Source of the DNA: Rotaria socialis
Lineage: Eukaryota; Rotifera; Eurotatoria; Philodinida; Philodinidae
Assembly (NCBI GenBank): GCA_905331475.1
Contig: CAJNYU010002678.1
Coordinates: forward strand, 1-64,000
Direction: 5' to 3'
Length of the DNA: 64,000 nt
This document shows positions 23,580 through 35,284 of the stretch, in pieces (within the stretch, counting starts at the first letter, position 1; every line of letters begins with the position of its first letter). Under the pieces are notes generated by a model that saw only the letters and a program-made list of their open reading frames with translations, was not told the DNA's origin and did no database searches. The translations under genes and the position numbers were made by a program.

Positions 23580-24506
23580 ATGGGCTTTTTCGATTTACAC
23601 GAACCTGAAGATGGACAAGATCGATTCTTTTTATATGCGATGATTGTTCTTCCATTTTTTGCTACAGGTTCTTATTTATTTGATGCATTGTATCATTATG
23701 AATATGATTCCAAAGATCGTACTTATGAAGGTCTACTATCAACAATAGTGATTGTTTTTGCTTATCTACAATATTGTGCACCGATACGTTCACGAAAAGC
23801 TTTAACTCTTTATTACGTACTGTTGTGTATGGTGAAAGAAGCAGCATCAATTGTTTATTTACTTAGCTATATCAGAGCACATGATGTATTCAAAATAGTA
23901 TGCTATATTTGTTTCTTGATTATCGATTTATTCTTTACAGCTGCTTTAATTCATTGTCGCGTTATAAATAATTATGAATCTCATATAGTTGTTGAAAATA
24001 AACATTTATTTCATTTCATATCACGTTTGGAAGTTATATTGACGATATTCATACCTGTTTATATGAATGTTAAATTTTCATCATTAACACGTTACACAAT
24101 AGCACATTTTCTGTTATTTGATTTTTTTTCTGATTCATATGCAAGATTTCAAGGTATATGGATTAAATCGGCAATATATCTATTTGTAATAATAACAACA
24201 GTATCTGTGGCAACTGAGTGGCTTTATTTTAATGATCAAACAATAATATACGAAGAAATTTCATACGTAGCGGAAGTTATTGCAAATGCATTATGTGATT
24301 CAATTATTATTTTACAATTTTTTCCATTTCATTTCAAAACTCAATTTGTACAAAATATATTTCGAAACGCTCTCCTTTTTAAGAAACAATTAAATGAAGT
24401 CAATCTTTCCACCAGCATCGGAGAAAGCACAAAAATCGATATCGCACAAAATATCGACACTAAAATCGATGAACGAACTCATACAAAAATCTGTGAAGTC
24501 TTTTGA
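23580..24506 (+). CDS. Multi-pass membrane protein, unknown, single exon
   Basis: 308 codons without an intron. Seven or eight hydrophobic helices are visible, for example LYAMIVLPFFATGSYLF (about 18-34), STIVIVFAYLQYC (54-66), YYVLLCMVKEAASIVYLL, IVCYICFLIIDLFFTAAL, VILTIFIPVYM, SAIYLFVIITTVSVA and IANALCDSIIILQFFPF. The C-terminal 45 residues are hydrophilic, with a repeated KID pattern. The start is the first ATG, after an in-frame AT-rich leader. A polyadenylation signal AATAAA lies near 24613. No family recognised; the absence of a DRY or NPxxY motif argues against a rhodopsin-like GPCR. PAF1 begins 361 bp downstream on the same strand. Confidence 0.75.
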   Translation: MGFFDLHEPEDGQDRFFLYAMIVLPFFATGSYLFDALYHYEYDSKDRTYEGLLSTIVIVFAYLQYCAPIRSRKALTLYYVLLCMVKEAASIVYLLSYIRAHDVFKIVCYICFLIIDLFFTAALIHCRVINNYESHIVVENKHLFHFISRLEVILTIFIPVYMNVKFSSLTRYTIAHFLLFDFFSDSYARFQGIWIKSAIYLFVIITTVSVATEWLYFNDQTIIYEEISYVAEVIANALCDSIIILQFFPFHFKTQFVQNIFRNALLFKKQLNEVNLSTSIGESTKIDIAQNIDTKIDERTHTKICEVF

Positions 24507-24867
24507 TGTTACAATGTGGCTTTTCGATTGAATATTTCTCTATGATTTTTTATGAGAAATTGAACGTTTACCTTATAATTTACCGTGTAAATTGAATTGC
24601 ATCATGAATTATAATAAAGAAGCGACATCTATTAAGAATTGTCTATTATTTTGTATAAAACTTTATTTTAAAGTTCCTTTTATTAAATTATTATAAAGAA
24701 AATTGAGAGTTTCTCTAAAATTGTGATATTTTTCATTGAGGCTTATAATGATGATGGTATCGGTCAATCTTTAAACCAATTGATTATACCTAATGATTTC
24801 TAATATAATATAATAATTATTTATTATTAGACTTATTATCGTTACTGTTCGTTTTGTATCCAAATTG

Positions 24868-27800
24868 ATGGCTCCACCGATCACTCAACCGGCAACAACA
24901 AACTCAAATTTAACGACAACCGGTAGCTCAATACCAACAAATCGTCTTGAACGGGATTCAAAAAAACACGATCGACGGTAAAAACAAACAAAGAATTATT
25001 TTCTCTCTATTTCTTTCATTCATCTATTTTTACAGATCGGATCTTGTCTGTCGTGTTCGTTACACAAATGTATTACCTGATCTTCCATTTGATCCAAAAT
25101 TTCTACGATATCCTTTTAGTCAAGACAGGTTTGATTTTTTTCTTTAACTTTAAAATATTATTAAATATTTTTCTTTCTATTAGATTTGTTCGTTATAAAC
25201 CAACATCTTTAGAAAAAAATTATCGTTGGGATTTACTTACAGAACATGATGTTGGTGTTGAAATTGATCTCATTAACCCAGATGCATATGCTACAAATAG
25301 TATAATTTTGTTTATTTCTCAAGTTACAAACAATGAACGTATTTATTTTTCTCTAATTATTTAGGAAAACTAACAGAAGAAGATGAAAAATTATTAGAAG
25401 AGGAAACAGCTAGTCCAGCCAATCTTAAACGGTATCAAACAAACAAACAATTTTTTTCTTCACATATTTTAAATTTTGAATATATTTAGATCATTACTCA
25501 ATCAACGAAGTGTACCATGGCTTCGTAAAACAGAATATATTTCAACAGAGCAAAGTTCAATTAAATCATCATTGAAATTGGGCGAAGTCAGGTATAAAAT
25601 CTATCGAATGAGAAATAGTTCTAATTGAACAAACTAAGACAATTTGTTTTCTCTTACACCCCTAAAGAAAAATGACGACTCTATATAAGTTGTTATAAGA
25701 CTTCGAGAGACTTGAATATATATTTTACTCATATACAATAACTCTAGTACACTTTGGAAAAATATTTTAAAGTTAGCATTATGGAAAGACTCTATTCTTA
25801 GTCTCCTTTTCATGATGAATGAAAATGTACATCAGTAAATCAAAATATGTCGATGAATTTGAAATTATTTTGACGTGAACCCGTGTTAAAATGAAATTTT
25901 GAGATTACTTCTATTGTCATCAGTTTCTCCTCTGAATCTTCGAGATCTGTAATATTTTGTCAAAAGAAATATCTTCTCTATTTGTTCAATAGTTGTCTGT
26001 ATTGGAATTTCATTGATTAGTATTTAGATAGATGTAAGCTAAGTTCCATAATCTTTATTCTATAAAAAATATTTTCATCATGAACTGTAAATTTTTGTTC
26101 GTATGATATTAACTTCTCCGGTGAAAAACAATTGACTATTGGTGTATTGTTTGCATGACGCTTCTGTTGATTTCTATTAAAGCCACAAAACGTACATGTA
26201 CACTGTTGATTCCTTTTTTTTTGTAAACTTCTTTGACAATATCCATTGCAATTAGAAATAGGCATTATTTGCAGAGAGAAAATATCCATCAGAAATGTAG
26301 AGTAATGCAATCAAAATTAATATTTTCACTATCATTCTATATATTTTAATCAAATTTGTTTACTTTAGATCCAGTTCTGTTAAAGAGAAACTTCGTGAAG
26401 ATTCTCTTAAATATTTAACAAAAGATCGTCTATTACAAATAGTTGAAGAAGGTTTCGAAACTGCCAAAGCTCCTGTAAATATAAATAAATATATATATAT
26501 ATATATATACATACATATTTCAAAATCATTCATCTACACATATTTATTTTATTTTTAGCTTGACAAACATTACAGCAAGCCATCCGTAGTGAAACTAGAA
26601 GAATGGCCATTGTTTCCTGATTTCGACGTAAGATTTATATTTTGTAAACGAATGAAATCAGATTTTATTTATTGATTTGCAGAATTGGAAATATCCATTT
26701 GCTCAAGTTATATTTGATGATGACCCGTCCCGTAAAGATGCTACAGTAACAGGTCAAGAACAAATGGAAGAAATGTCCCAAGCAGTTATCAAGTAAAAAT
26801 TATTTTATTTTTATTTTTCTGAAAAATAATCTAAGAAATTTGAGAATTTAACCGATCCTACTAGACTTTTAAGTCAATTTCAACAAATATTTACTATTGA
26901 GAATAGGCATACCACGAAATTTCACCACTGATACAAACGGATGATAGAATATTTTCAATCTCAGCTTTCTTTTTTGACGCTGAGCTTTGGAATTTACCCA
27001 AAGATCGTATATCAAAAATAACTTATTCTAATATTTGAACTATTTATTTCGTATATTTCTGGAAGATTGAATGAAAAAAAAGATCCTTGTACTTAACAAG
27101 AACAGACACTGCCTTTTTGATATTTTAATACCACAGTCATTGTGCAAGCAATTTTTTTTTCTTGATCTTTACCACGATGAATTTTCTTTTAGAGCACTAA
27201 TTGATGGCGACAATAAAGAATATATTGGTTATTTTCTACCTACTGCTGAAACACGAGCAAAACGCGCACGAGAAGAACAAGAAGAAGTTGAAGATCCTGA
27301 TGAGTCGTATGATTTTAAATTAATACGTGAATATAATTGGAATCGAAAAGATAAAACGATGAGTGGCTTTGAAGAAAATTACTTTTTAAGTGTAAAAGAT
27401 GATTCAATTGTTTATAATGAACTTGAGACAAGGTAAAAAAAAGCTTTCCAAATGAAGAAAATATTTTATTTTTCATTTAAGAGTACGACTAAGTAAACGA
27501 CGAGCTGCAGGTGGTGGCTCGAAGCCAGCTAATCTTCGACTTATTCAACATTATCGACAATTTCTTGAATTGGAAGAAAAAACTCAGGTTAAATTAAATT
27601 AAAAATTACTAACAAGATTATTTTAACCTTTTTATATTTTTTTTTCTTCTAGAGAAAACGTTTGAAAGCCTTCGAGAATGAGGATGAATTAGATGCTGTT
27701 CTTGGTAAATGATACGTTTTTTTCCTCATTCTGATTGAATCAAATGTTTCATTTGATTTTGTTTAGAAGAAGAACATGGAGGTGAAACACCTGAAAATGA

Positions 27801-27906
27801 CGAAGAAGAGGAAAACGATGACGAACAGCACCAAGAAGAAGAAAGAGATGACGAACATGCAGATGCACAAGAAGACGACGAAGAAGAAGAGCAATCTAAT
27901 GATTAA
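24868..27906 (+). CDS. PAF1: RNA polymerase II-associated factor 1 (PAF1 complex subunit)
   Basis: Core subunit of the PAF1 complex, which travels with RNA polymerase II and couples elongation to histone modification. Twelve exons give 436 residues in one frame: 24868-24977, 25036-25128, 25184-25299, 25365-25431, 25490-25591, 26369-26474, 26559-26627, 26683-26792, 27193-27432, 27482-27587, 27653-27704, 27767-27906. Diagnostic stretches are [20 protein letters not shown], the YPF motif, [12 protein letters not shown], the [15 protein letters not shown] block, [15 protein letters not shown] and [12 protein letters not shown]. The C-terminus is the usual very acidic tail (EEENDDEQ...[11 protein letters not shown]). 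Most introns are about 50-80 nt, but the fifth is 777 nt and the eighth 400 nt. A polyadenylation signal AATAAA is at 27916-27921, ten bases after the stop. Confidence 0.96.
26017..26335 (-). pseudogene. Possible nested antisense Cys-rich secreted ORF in PAF1 intron 5
   Basis: On the minus strand an ATG at 26335 starts a signal-peptide-like stretch ([17 protein letters not shown]) that runs to a stop after 27 codons. The overlapping frame one base out, open to 26017, carries a Cys-rich segment (NCNGYCQRS, then [13 protein letters not shown]). Joined, they would resemble a small secreted Cys-rich protein with a frame break. No splice donor is visible between them, so this is a broken gene or chance. 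It lies within an intron ten times longer than its neighbours. Confidence 0.25.
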
Positions 27907-28907
27907 TATGAATAGAATAAAACTTTATTAATTTCTTTTTCATGTATATAGCGTATCCTTGATTAAATGACGATAAAGTTACTTTTTCCTATCATTTAAA
28001 AGGAAAGACTTCTAGCAAAATTGCATTTCCAGAAAAAGTTTTCATCGTCATTGATATTAAAAGACTTTTAAGCAAGTTTTACGATCCTATAGTTTTATAC
28101 TCGTAAAGTTATACAACAAAAATGATTGATTTCGCAGAAGTTTCCCATGGTGTAAATAACTTTGCAATTAAATACATCTCATGAAACAAAAACAATAAAT
28201 AAACGACAATTCCAACTACCACATTTCAAGAGATATATTGTCAAGAGGGAAACGGCATACTCCGAGGACTTCATGTACTCCATGGACTGTGTGAACTCTC
28301 GGAGTACAATGAGAGTACAACACATTGAACGATAAGCATAGACTAACAATGTATTGAGGGTTGCTACGAATCATCCCTATATTCTTTGCGTTATTTGTTT
28401 TTGCAGTAACCGAGATATATTTACTTTCTAAAATCATATTTACTTCATTGTTATTTCAAACTATTCTAATTTGAACACGAGTAGAATATAAAATATACTA
28501 TAGAATTGAATTTGTGATGCGAAAATAATTTTCTTTTTTCAAATGTACCAACACGGTATGAATCGATTTGACAGAAAATCGTAACCCACTAGTCGAGTCT
28601 GGCTATGGTAAAAATATATAAACAACTACTAACTCAATCATTGATTGAATTTATCGTAGGTTTCAATAGTTTTTCTCTCGTATTGTATTCTTTTTAACTA
28701 TAATCAGGTCAACCAACATGATGCCCTTTTTTAAACATAACACAATGGTATCTTCCTATACTTCATGTATCTTTAAATCTGTCAATACGAAAAAAACCAA
28801 CGCATTAACTTCTAACTAAACTAAAACAAAAGATCCTAGTAATTCTTTTCTTCATTATATCCGATTTTTGAATTACACGATCCAGACGATCGTTCGACAA
28901 GACCGAT
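27907..28907. other. Intergenic, nothing recognised
   Basis: PAF1 3' flank. The region 28240-28330 contains a short imperfect repeat of 'ggagtac/gtactcc' words. The 73-codon minus-strand frame at 28216-28437 is not supported. Confidence 0.45.
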
Positions 28908-29195
28908 TTATTTTCCGTTAAAATCCAACGAGCAGTTTGTTTGTGTAGACATTTTTTTGTTATGACTGATTTCCAATTCAAAATAAGGCTTTTCTAATTC
29001 GGGACGAACTTTATCGAATACTCGCATATCAGAAAATTTGATTCCATCTAAATCATCGCATATTCCATCCGAAAAGATGTTTGATGCTTCATATTGTTGA
29101 TCTTCACTGTCAACATCATTTTTGTGAACCTAACATTTTATCGAATTTATTCTTGGAATCTGATGATTCGTCCTCTTCGTTTAAGTCAAAATAAT
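28908..29195 (-). pseudogene. Acidic protein C-terminus with one apparent frameshift
   Basis: The minus strand holds 60-plus codons ending at a TAA at 28908-28910, with protein-like composition (NDVDSEDQQYEASNIF, then SDMRVFDKVRPELEKPYFEL). Just upstream a second frame gives DYFDLNEEDESSDSKNKFDK. The two are out of phase by one base at an A5 run near 29118, which looks like a small indel. There is no start codon or identifiable upstream exon, and no domain recognised. It could be the intracellular tail of a lost or unrecognised protein. Confidence 0.35.
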
Positions 29196-30167
29196 CTCAA
29201 ATACTTATTCTTTTTATTAATCAACTTTTCATGCAACTGTTGACTGCTCTGAGATTTGTTATTTATTTTGTATCAAGACAATTTTTTATTTTGTAACGAG
29301 AAAGTAGATCAGCAGCGTCATTATATGCTTGAAAAATTACTTTTGTTATTGTTTCCACATTCAGTATATAATTTCCTGGAATTACCTATTGTGAGTGTCT
29401 TAACTGTTTTCTCTGTTTATAATGAGTAATTTTTAATAAGTATCAGTAGTGTTCAGACTGAAAACATAAGAGATTGCATAAAATTTCAAGTATTTATGTT
29501 CCAAACTGTTCACAATTTATCAATATTATGTAATTTCTAAAATGGATGAAATTACCAAACTTACAAATATTTCTAAACATGTCTAGAATTCAAAATGCTT
29601 CTACAAACTTTTGACTTATACTTCAATATAGTTAGCGGGCTCATACAACATTTGATAATTTACTTTTTCAGAAATACGATAGTACTTTAAAGAATTAGAT
29701 AGTATCATAATATTATAAAAAGAAAACATCGATATTCATTCAAGTTCTAATAAAGATGGTGTGCACTATAGCAATGATGTCACTCCTAGCATGTTCTATT
29801 TTTTATTCATTCTTCTATTGTTTCCTATCCGATGCTCTTAGAAGGACTTCTTATCTTTATTGTGGTAATCTCAAGAATGGGAAGCCAGAAAATAGTCATT
29901 CAAATTCGACAATAAAGCTTCATCGACAGAAAAATATCTTTCATTCTTGAATTGTCAATGACGCATTCTATTTTTCCCCTGGAGAAGCCAATGATGAAAG
30001 CAACTTGTTGTTGACTTAGGTTTTTTTCGAACTACGAGATAATTAATATGATGACAACAATAAAAACGATCTGACTATGCATTTGCTAGTGTTATGTCAG
30101 GAGATATCTGTTCTGCCATAATTATGTTCTCTCTTCTACTCTCGGTGTCATTCTATCACGTTTACAA
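29196..30167. other. Possible gene debris
   Basis: No intact gene. A 64-codon plus-strand frame at 29756-29950 has a hydrophobic start (MVCTIAMMSLLACSIFYSFF) but no further support. On the minus strand near 29940-30010 a stretch LSQQQVAFIIGF vaguely resembles the start of the cytochrome P450 I helix and lies on the expected side of the relic at 30168-30422. Confidence 0.3.
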
Positions 30168-30422
30168 TCATTCTATTCTTCTTCTCATATCTATTCTATT
30201 CAAGTGAATGTTAACGTTTAAAGTAAGGGGAATTACTTCTTGTGAGAATGTAATCATAATAAGCAGGCGAAATAAAGAAGAAGATTGCAACAGCTCGTAT
30301 TTAAGAAAGTTTTCAATGCAACTGATAATAGATGACGAATCAGTGCAAGAATCCAGCGAATAACCAAAAATTGTCATTCCAAGCATGTTTATACAAGTTA
30401 ATCGAATTCCCATGACAATCAT
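30168..30422 (-). pseudogene. Cytochrome P450 (CYP3-like) fragment
   Basis: The 84-codon minus-strand frame contains RLTCINMLGMTIFGYSLDS, matching the 'LTLDIIxxxxFGxxxDS' stretch of CYP3-clan P450s. It is followed by a spaced region (IENFLKYELLQSSSLFRLL, then IPLTLN) laid out as in that family. No heme-binding Cys loop (FxxGxxxC) or ExxR motif was found in the flanks, and neighbouring frames are broken. This is best read as a decayed copy. Recognition rests on one motif region only. Confidence 0.35.
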
Positions 30423-31296
30423 TTTACAAATAAGTGCTTTTCATAGTGTTGTCAGATGTCAAAGTCAAAAATCCGAAAATGTTTTAGATCTTTTAAAGTG
30501 TTTTACTCGAAATGATTATGAATGGCGATATTCTTTATATTCACATTTTAGTACAGCATTTTTCGTTTCAATGAATAAGTTTCAAGAATTTTTTTTTTTT
30601 TATAAGAGAAAAACATGAACTTCTGTAAATGATAATGACGAATTTAAGCGATTTGTTAATGCAGTCGCAATAGCTTCTGTTGAAATACGGTTTCATTTTT
30701 CGTAATATAAATGTTTCATTGTTGAAATAACATTTTCGACATACATGTGTATTACTGCGGTTATTGAGAATAAAAAATACGTAAATTTGAGCAGATTATG
30801 AGAAGGCATAGGCTTAGCAGATAAGAGTATTTTCCAAAGATGATCAGGTTCTATTTCTTGTTTCATTTTTTTGTTCTTTTGAATCATCATTATGATTATC
30901 TTGTTGTTGTTTCTGTTTTTGAACTTCTTTGCTCGATTAGATTTTTCGAGCAGAAGCTACCGATATGTTTGAATCGCTTTTTCTTTATTAATACTAATCA
31001 AAAGTAAAATATAATTGAGGTAGGCTATTTCCAAAATCCGAAAGATCTGGCAACTCTGATTTGTGAAGTACCACGATTTATTATCAATTATGAAAGCATG
31101 GTTTTGTCCTCTATGAGACACCTTTCTATTTTCTAAGAACAATGTTCGAAGCTTTGTATCACATCTTAAAGTCAAATGAAATTCGAATTTCATCGTTTGT
31201 TTTTAAACATTTTATTATTCAATTAATAAATCAAGTAAAAAAAAACATCATTTGTTACATTTTTAATCTAAAACCCAAACAAGCAAAAGAGACAAA
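30423..31296. other. Possible gene debris, no intact gene
   Basis: Minus-strand open frames at 30693-30890 and 30957-31193 have protein-like runs (for example YVENVISTMKHLYYEK) but no recognised domain or splice framework. They might be remains of the P450 or of the lectin locus. Confidence 0.25.
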
Positions 31297-32021
31297 ATAT
31301 AAAAATAGAATTAATCCGAAACTTACATAGTTCACATATAAATGGTGCGACATTTTCACATGTTGAATCATTTAAACATGATGACGTGTTTGACTGAATA
31401 TACAAACCAATACATTGATCGTATTCTTGAAAGTAATAGTTATATTTATGTGCTGGTTGGCCCGAACAAAAATCGTTTGTATTAGAAAAGATTGTTTTCG
31501 ATGTACTCCAACGATAAATATCTAAGCAAGAAACATCACGAACGAAAAATTTGGTTTGATATGGAGAAAACCAAAGCAACAAGAACAAACTTGTATTCGG
31601 AGCGGTTTCACGTAAACCAATTCAATAAAGATTCGTTAAAATGAAACTAAAATATTGTATGGATTGTAATGTAAGAAATAATTTTTCATTTAAAATTTCG
31701 ATAAGACAACTTTGACTGTCAATACACAGCTATGGAGCATCAGAATAAGTTAAACTTGTATATGATACAAAATAGCAACCAATATAGCTTTGATCAAGAA
31801 TCCAATTACAAGGACATTCACCTTTTTTATTGAAAAATTTCAAAAAGATGGTGAAATTTTTTCACAGCTAACTTACGACATATCGTATTATTGTAATTAC
31901 CAAAACCAATTGCCTGATGGGCATAAGCATGTTTTAGTTCGATTTCCGTCTCTGCATAGTAATCCTTTGGATGAATCGCGTATAGCGCTGGCACATTGCT
32001 AACCATAAGTTTCATACGGAG
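31297..32021 (-). pseudogene. C-type lectin pseudogene
   Basis: This has the same exon plan as the lectin gene at 35641-36985. The exon starting at 32021 follows a 'TTCTAG' acceptor and begins PYETYG, like PYQTYG in the other copy. It then has an in-frame TAG, a Cys-rich stretch ending CLCPSGNWFW, and a frameshift before YNNTIC. The next exon (about 31813-31690) gives CPCNWILDQSYIGCYFVSYT, the start of a lectin fold, then another in-frame TAG. The last exon (31588-31327) gives the fold's C-terminal half: NDFCSGQPAHKYNYYF, SSCLNDSTCENVAPFICEL, ending at a GTAAGT donor. At least two stops and one shift show it is broken. Confidence 0.75.
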
Positions 32022-32776
32022 CTAGAATTAAACCATTATAATAAATAAAAAAATAAAAAAACTTATTATTTATTTTAATAGTACCAGTTATTTAGGACTA
32101 AATATCTTTACATTCGAATAATTTTCTATTCCAACGGTATAGTATTTTTGTAAAAAAAATTGAGAGGATTTAAGCTCTTGTAAAAACCTAGTGAAAGTAT
32201 TGAATATTAAATGCGTGAATTCGTCAAATATTATGGAGGATTCGGTACTTTAAGAAAACTTAGGTAGTTCGTAAGAATTCGTATCTTTCAGCTAGGAATT
32301 TTTCATAAAATATATGTTTGTCAACACGTCAAGAATCATCTACGTATATCGAGAACAGAACATACACCAACTATAAAACTTTTTTCTATAAAACTACTGT
32401 AAAAGAGACCTGTAGATAATGTCGAAACAATATTAAAATCAAACTTTGTTTGTGGGAAAACTAGTAAATCTACACGAGTCTCTGTAACGAGACAAAACAC
32501 GAACTATTTAGCTATATAAAAGTCTAATTCATTGAAAGTTCTAATTATAATAATGAATAATACACACAAGTACAGAGAATCATCGACATATAGAACGATG
32601 ACATCGAGTGAAGTTTCTATAATAATACTTTTAATTAAATAGGAAACATTCATTATATGAGGAGTACATGTCAAAGTTGTGCTACACAATACACTTACGC
32701 ACAGGTCCAACTTCAATTAAGAGCAAAAAGATTAAAAGCATTACGACGGCTATTATAGCAATATTGGCTACGAACA
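32022..32776. other. Intergenic, nothing recognised
   Basis: AT-rich DNA between the lectin pseudogene and the TIR element. A minus-strand frame at 32504-32716 lacks motifs. Confidence 0.45.
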
Positions 32777-32910
32777 CACTCTAACAAAATCAAGACGTAT
32801 ACGGTGTACATGCAAGACGTTCCATCCGCTAAAACAAGACGTTTCGTCTTTTTCTAATTGGTTCATATCTAATTCGATAAGACGCTTCAAGCGTCAACGG
32901 ATGATCGATT

Positions 32911-33924
32911 GTAGACACCAGAGGTGTCCACAGGACAGGGCAGGGCTATACCTTCACGCCCTGCAAATTTTGCATATACTTACTTTAGTTCGAAAATAAC
33001 AGCAATTTTATTCTTCTCGGGAGCATGAAAGAAACTAAAACTATCCAGACATCGCTATAGAATGGTAAATAGATTGTTATATTTGTGTTTGTATGATGAC
33101 CGTATAAGGTCCAATCAAGTTTGCAAGAAAACAAAAGAAAATAATAAATTAATCATAATAGTGATAATAGTGCACATATATTTTAAATATAATTGTAGTA
33201 GTTGCTGATGTTCTTATTATTTCAATAAAACTATTGAAAATAAAACTATGCATCGCTATCATCGTCGATAGATTCATGTGGTGATATTTCATCTATCTCT
33301 CCTGGTGATGAAAATGAAGTTTCTATTCTCTCTTCGTTAAATATATCTCGCCTTGTCCAAACGTAATGCTGTGATCTTTTGACAAATAGTTTTGCAATTA
33401 TCTCGAAAGGTATAAGAGCTAATAAGGTCGTTCAAACGTCATTCGACGCAGCTTATCATAATCTATTAATGTTGAAAGAGTGGCCTAGNGGGAATCGATC
33501 GGAAATGGTCCGACGAAATCTGGACCGGAATCCGTTAGTTAGGAAATCGTCGGAATTCAACGGAACTGATCGGTTCCGACCGATTCCAACGTACCCTGAT
33601 TCTCCTGGGCAGCGAAGTAGCGGATTACGTGGACAAGCCGATCTACTGATGGATCATCAGTGATGATGCAATATCATCATATTCACTTTTTCAACTAGCG
33701 CTAATTTATCTATTTGCTGAACTATTTTTCAAATAAAAAACATTACTTAAACTTGAATTTAAATATGAAAAAAAAATCTTCTTAACTAGCAGGGCAGGGC
33801 AGGGCAGGGCAGGACACAATTTATTTGATAATGATTTTGCCCTGCTAGGGCAGGGCGAGTTACGATAAAAAGCAGGGCAGGGCAGGGCAATAAAATTGGC
33901 CCTGTGGACACCTCTGGTAGACAC
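32911..33924. mobile_element. hAT-type element nested in the 2.5-kb element
   Basis: GTAGACAC at 32911-32918 is repeated at 33917-33924. The 998-bp element between (32919-33916) starts CAGAGGTGTCCACAGG and ends with its exact complement, a perfect 16-bp inverted repeat. Inner sequence near each end repeats 'agggc' units ('cagggcagggcagggc'). The middle has a GC-richer block of 'ggaatcg/cgattcc' words with an unresolved base at 33489. There is no transposase. The open frames at 33379-33663 and 33706-34109 come from these repeats. Confidence 0.9.
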
Positions 33925-33988
33925 TCGAGCGTCTTGATCAGTTCTGATTGGACCAGCTCCACCGATGGCAGAAGCGTCTTGCAAATAC

Positions 33989-34376
33989 CTTTTCTAGACA
34001 CTTCATATCTAATTTGCAACTCACTAATTCTGCAATAGGTATACAATTTTATATGAACAGTAGACATATTAAAAAATATTTTTAATAAGTATTTTTTCAT
34101 AAATTTCATTTTCAGTTCAAATTCAACAATAATTAAACAAACATTATTTTTTTAAATTATGGTATTTTTTACACTTGCCATGAAATTAGAAAAAATAGTA
34201 TCATAATTTAAAAAAATAATGTTTGTTTAATTATTGTGTTGAATTTGAACCGAAAATGAAATTTATGAAAAAATACTTATTAAAAATATTTTTTAATATG
34301 CCTACCGTTCATATAAAATCGTATACCTATTGTAGAATTAGTGAGCCTCAGATTAGATATGAAGTGTCTAGAAAAG
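33989..34376. repeat. 388-bp palindrome
   Basis: From 'cttttctagacacttcatat' at 33989 to its complement ending at 34376 the sequence folds on itself. The arms are about 170 bp with few mismatches, and the AT-rich spacer is about 45 bp around 34160-34205. A transcript would form a very stable hairpin. The minus-strand frame over 33786-34109 is incidental. Confidence 0.9.
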
Positions 34377-35284
34377 ACAGATCTTAGAAAAATGGAGAAA
34401 GTGGAGCATTTGAAAAAAGTTGAATTTCAAAATTGCATCAGTATTTTTAGTCTATTTGGTTGTCTAGTGCGTGTCTAATTGAGTCTTATCTTTGCTTAAC
34501 TTGAATCAAAGTTGTATTATGAATCAAAGTGCTTTTCAGAAAATCGTAATTATAAAATAGATTGTACTAAGATAAAATGTACAGTTTTAATATTATCTAA
34601 AACACAAAGAAATCACTATGTACATGTAGTTTAGAATTAAATAAAAAATAAAATAATTAATTTTTCTATAGAGCCATTCTAGATATGAGACAAGACTTTT
34701 AATAACTACAAAAAGAACAAAACAATGAATATAGAAAAAAATGCTGCAAAAATCTAAAAAAATAGAATTAACTTTATACGATTATATCTTTTTAAAAAAA
34801 TTTTAACTTTCAATCTGAGTTTACAATAATTCTTACGTAGAGAAATGACTGAAATCCGTGTACACGACCACAAAAAGTGTGTTACCTGTTCAAAATTCAG
34901 GAGACAAAAATAATACTAAGATAGTTACTCGAAAAATAATATTGATATCTAGATGATAAAAGGTGTGAAAGTTTAAACCTCGAAGAAAAAAATACATTAC
35001 TACCTTGGTTTTCAAAAATAAAAGGATTTAATTTTAATATATTGAGTACGATTTGTTTTCACTTACGAAAATAAATGAACAAAAAGATGAGAAAGAAAGT
35101 AACTGAATGTAGGTGATTGGCTAACCGTAGTGACCATGTGAAGCGTCATGAAATAAGTAAGACGTGTTCCCGTCTAACCTACATAAACGTCTATAAACAA
35201 GACGCATTTTGCGTCTAGTACGCGCCTGAATAAGACTTAAGACGGATGAAACGTCTCATAAGACGCTTGGCTTTTTTTAGAGTG

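Larger units (their letters stand above)
32777..35284. mobile_element. 2.5-kb TIR element with 'aagacg' repeats
   Basis: The left end reads CACTCTAACAAAATCAAGACG and the right end, complemented, reads CACTCTAAAAAAAGCCAAGCG, forming inverted termini. The words 'aagacg' and 'cgtctt' recur near both ends (32790-32890, 33940-33985, 35150-35275) and nowhere else in comparable density. The middle holds the nested hAT-type element (32919-33916) and the palindrome 33989-34376. No transposase is seen and no target duplication is clear, so the superfamily is open. Confidence 0.6.

Noticed and set aside
33379..34109. Frames of 92-107 codons
   Set aside because: They arise from GC-richer repeats and palindrome arms inside mobile elements.
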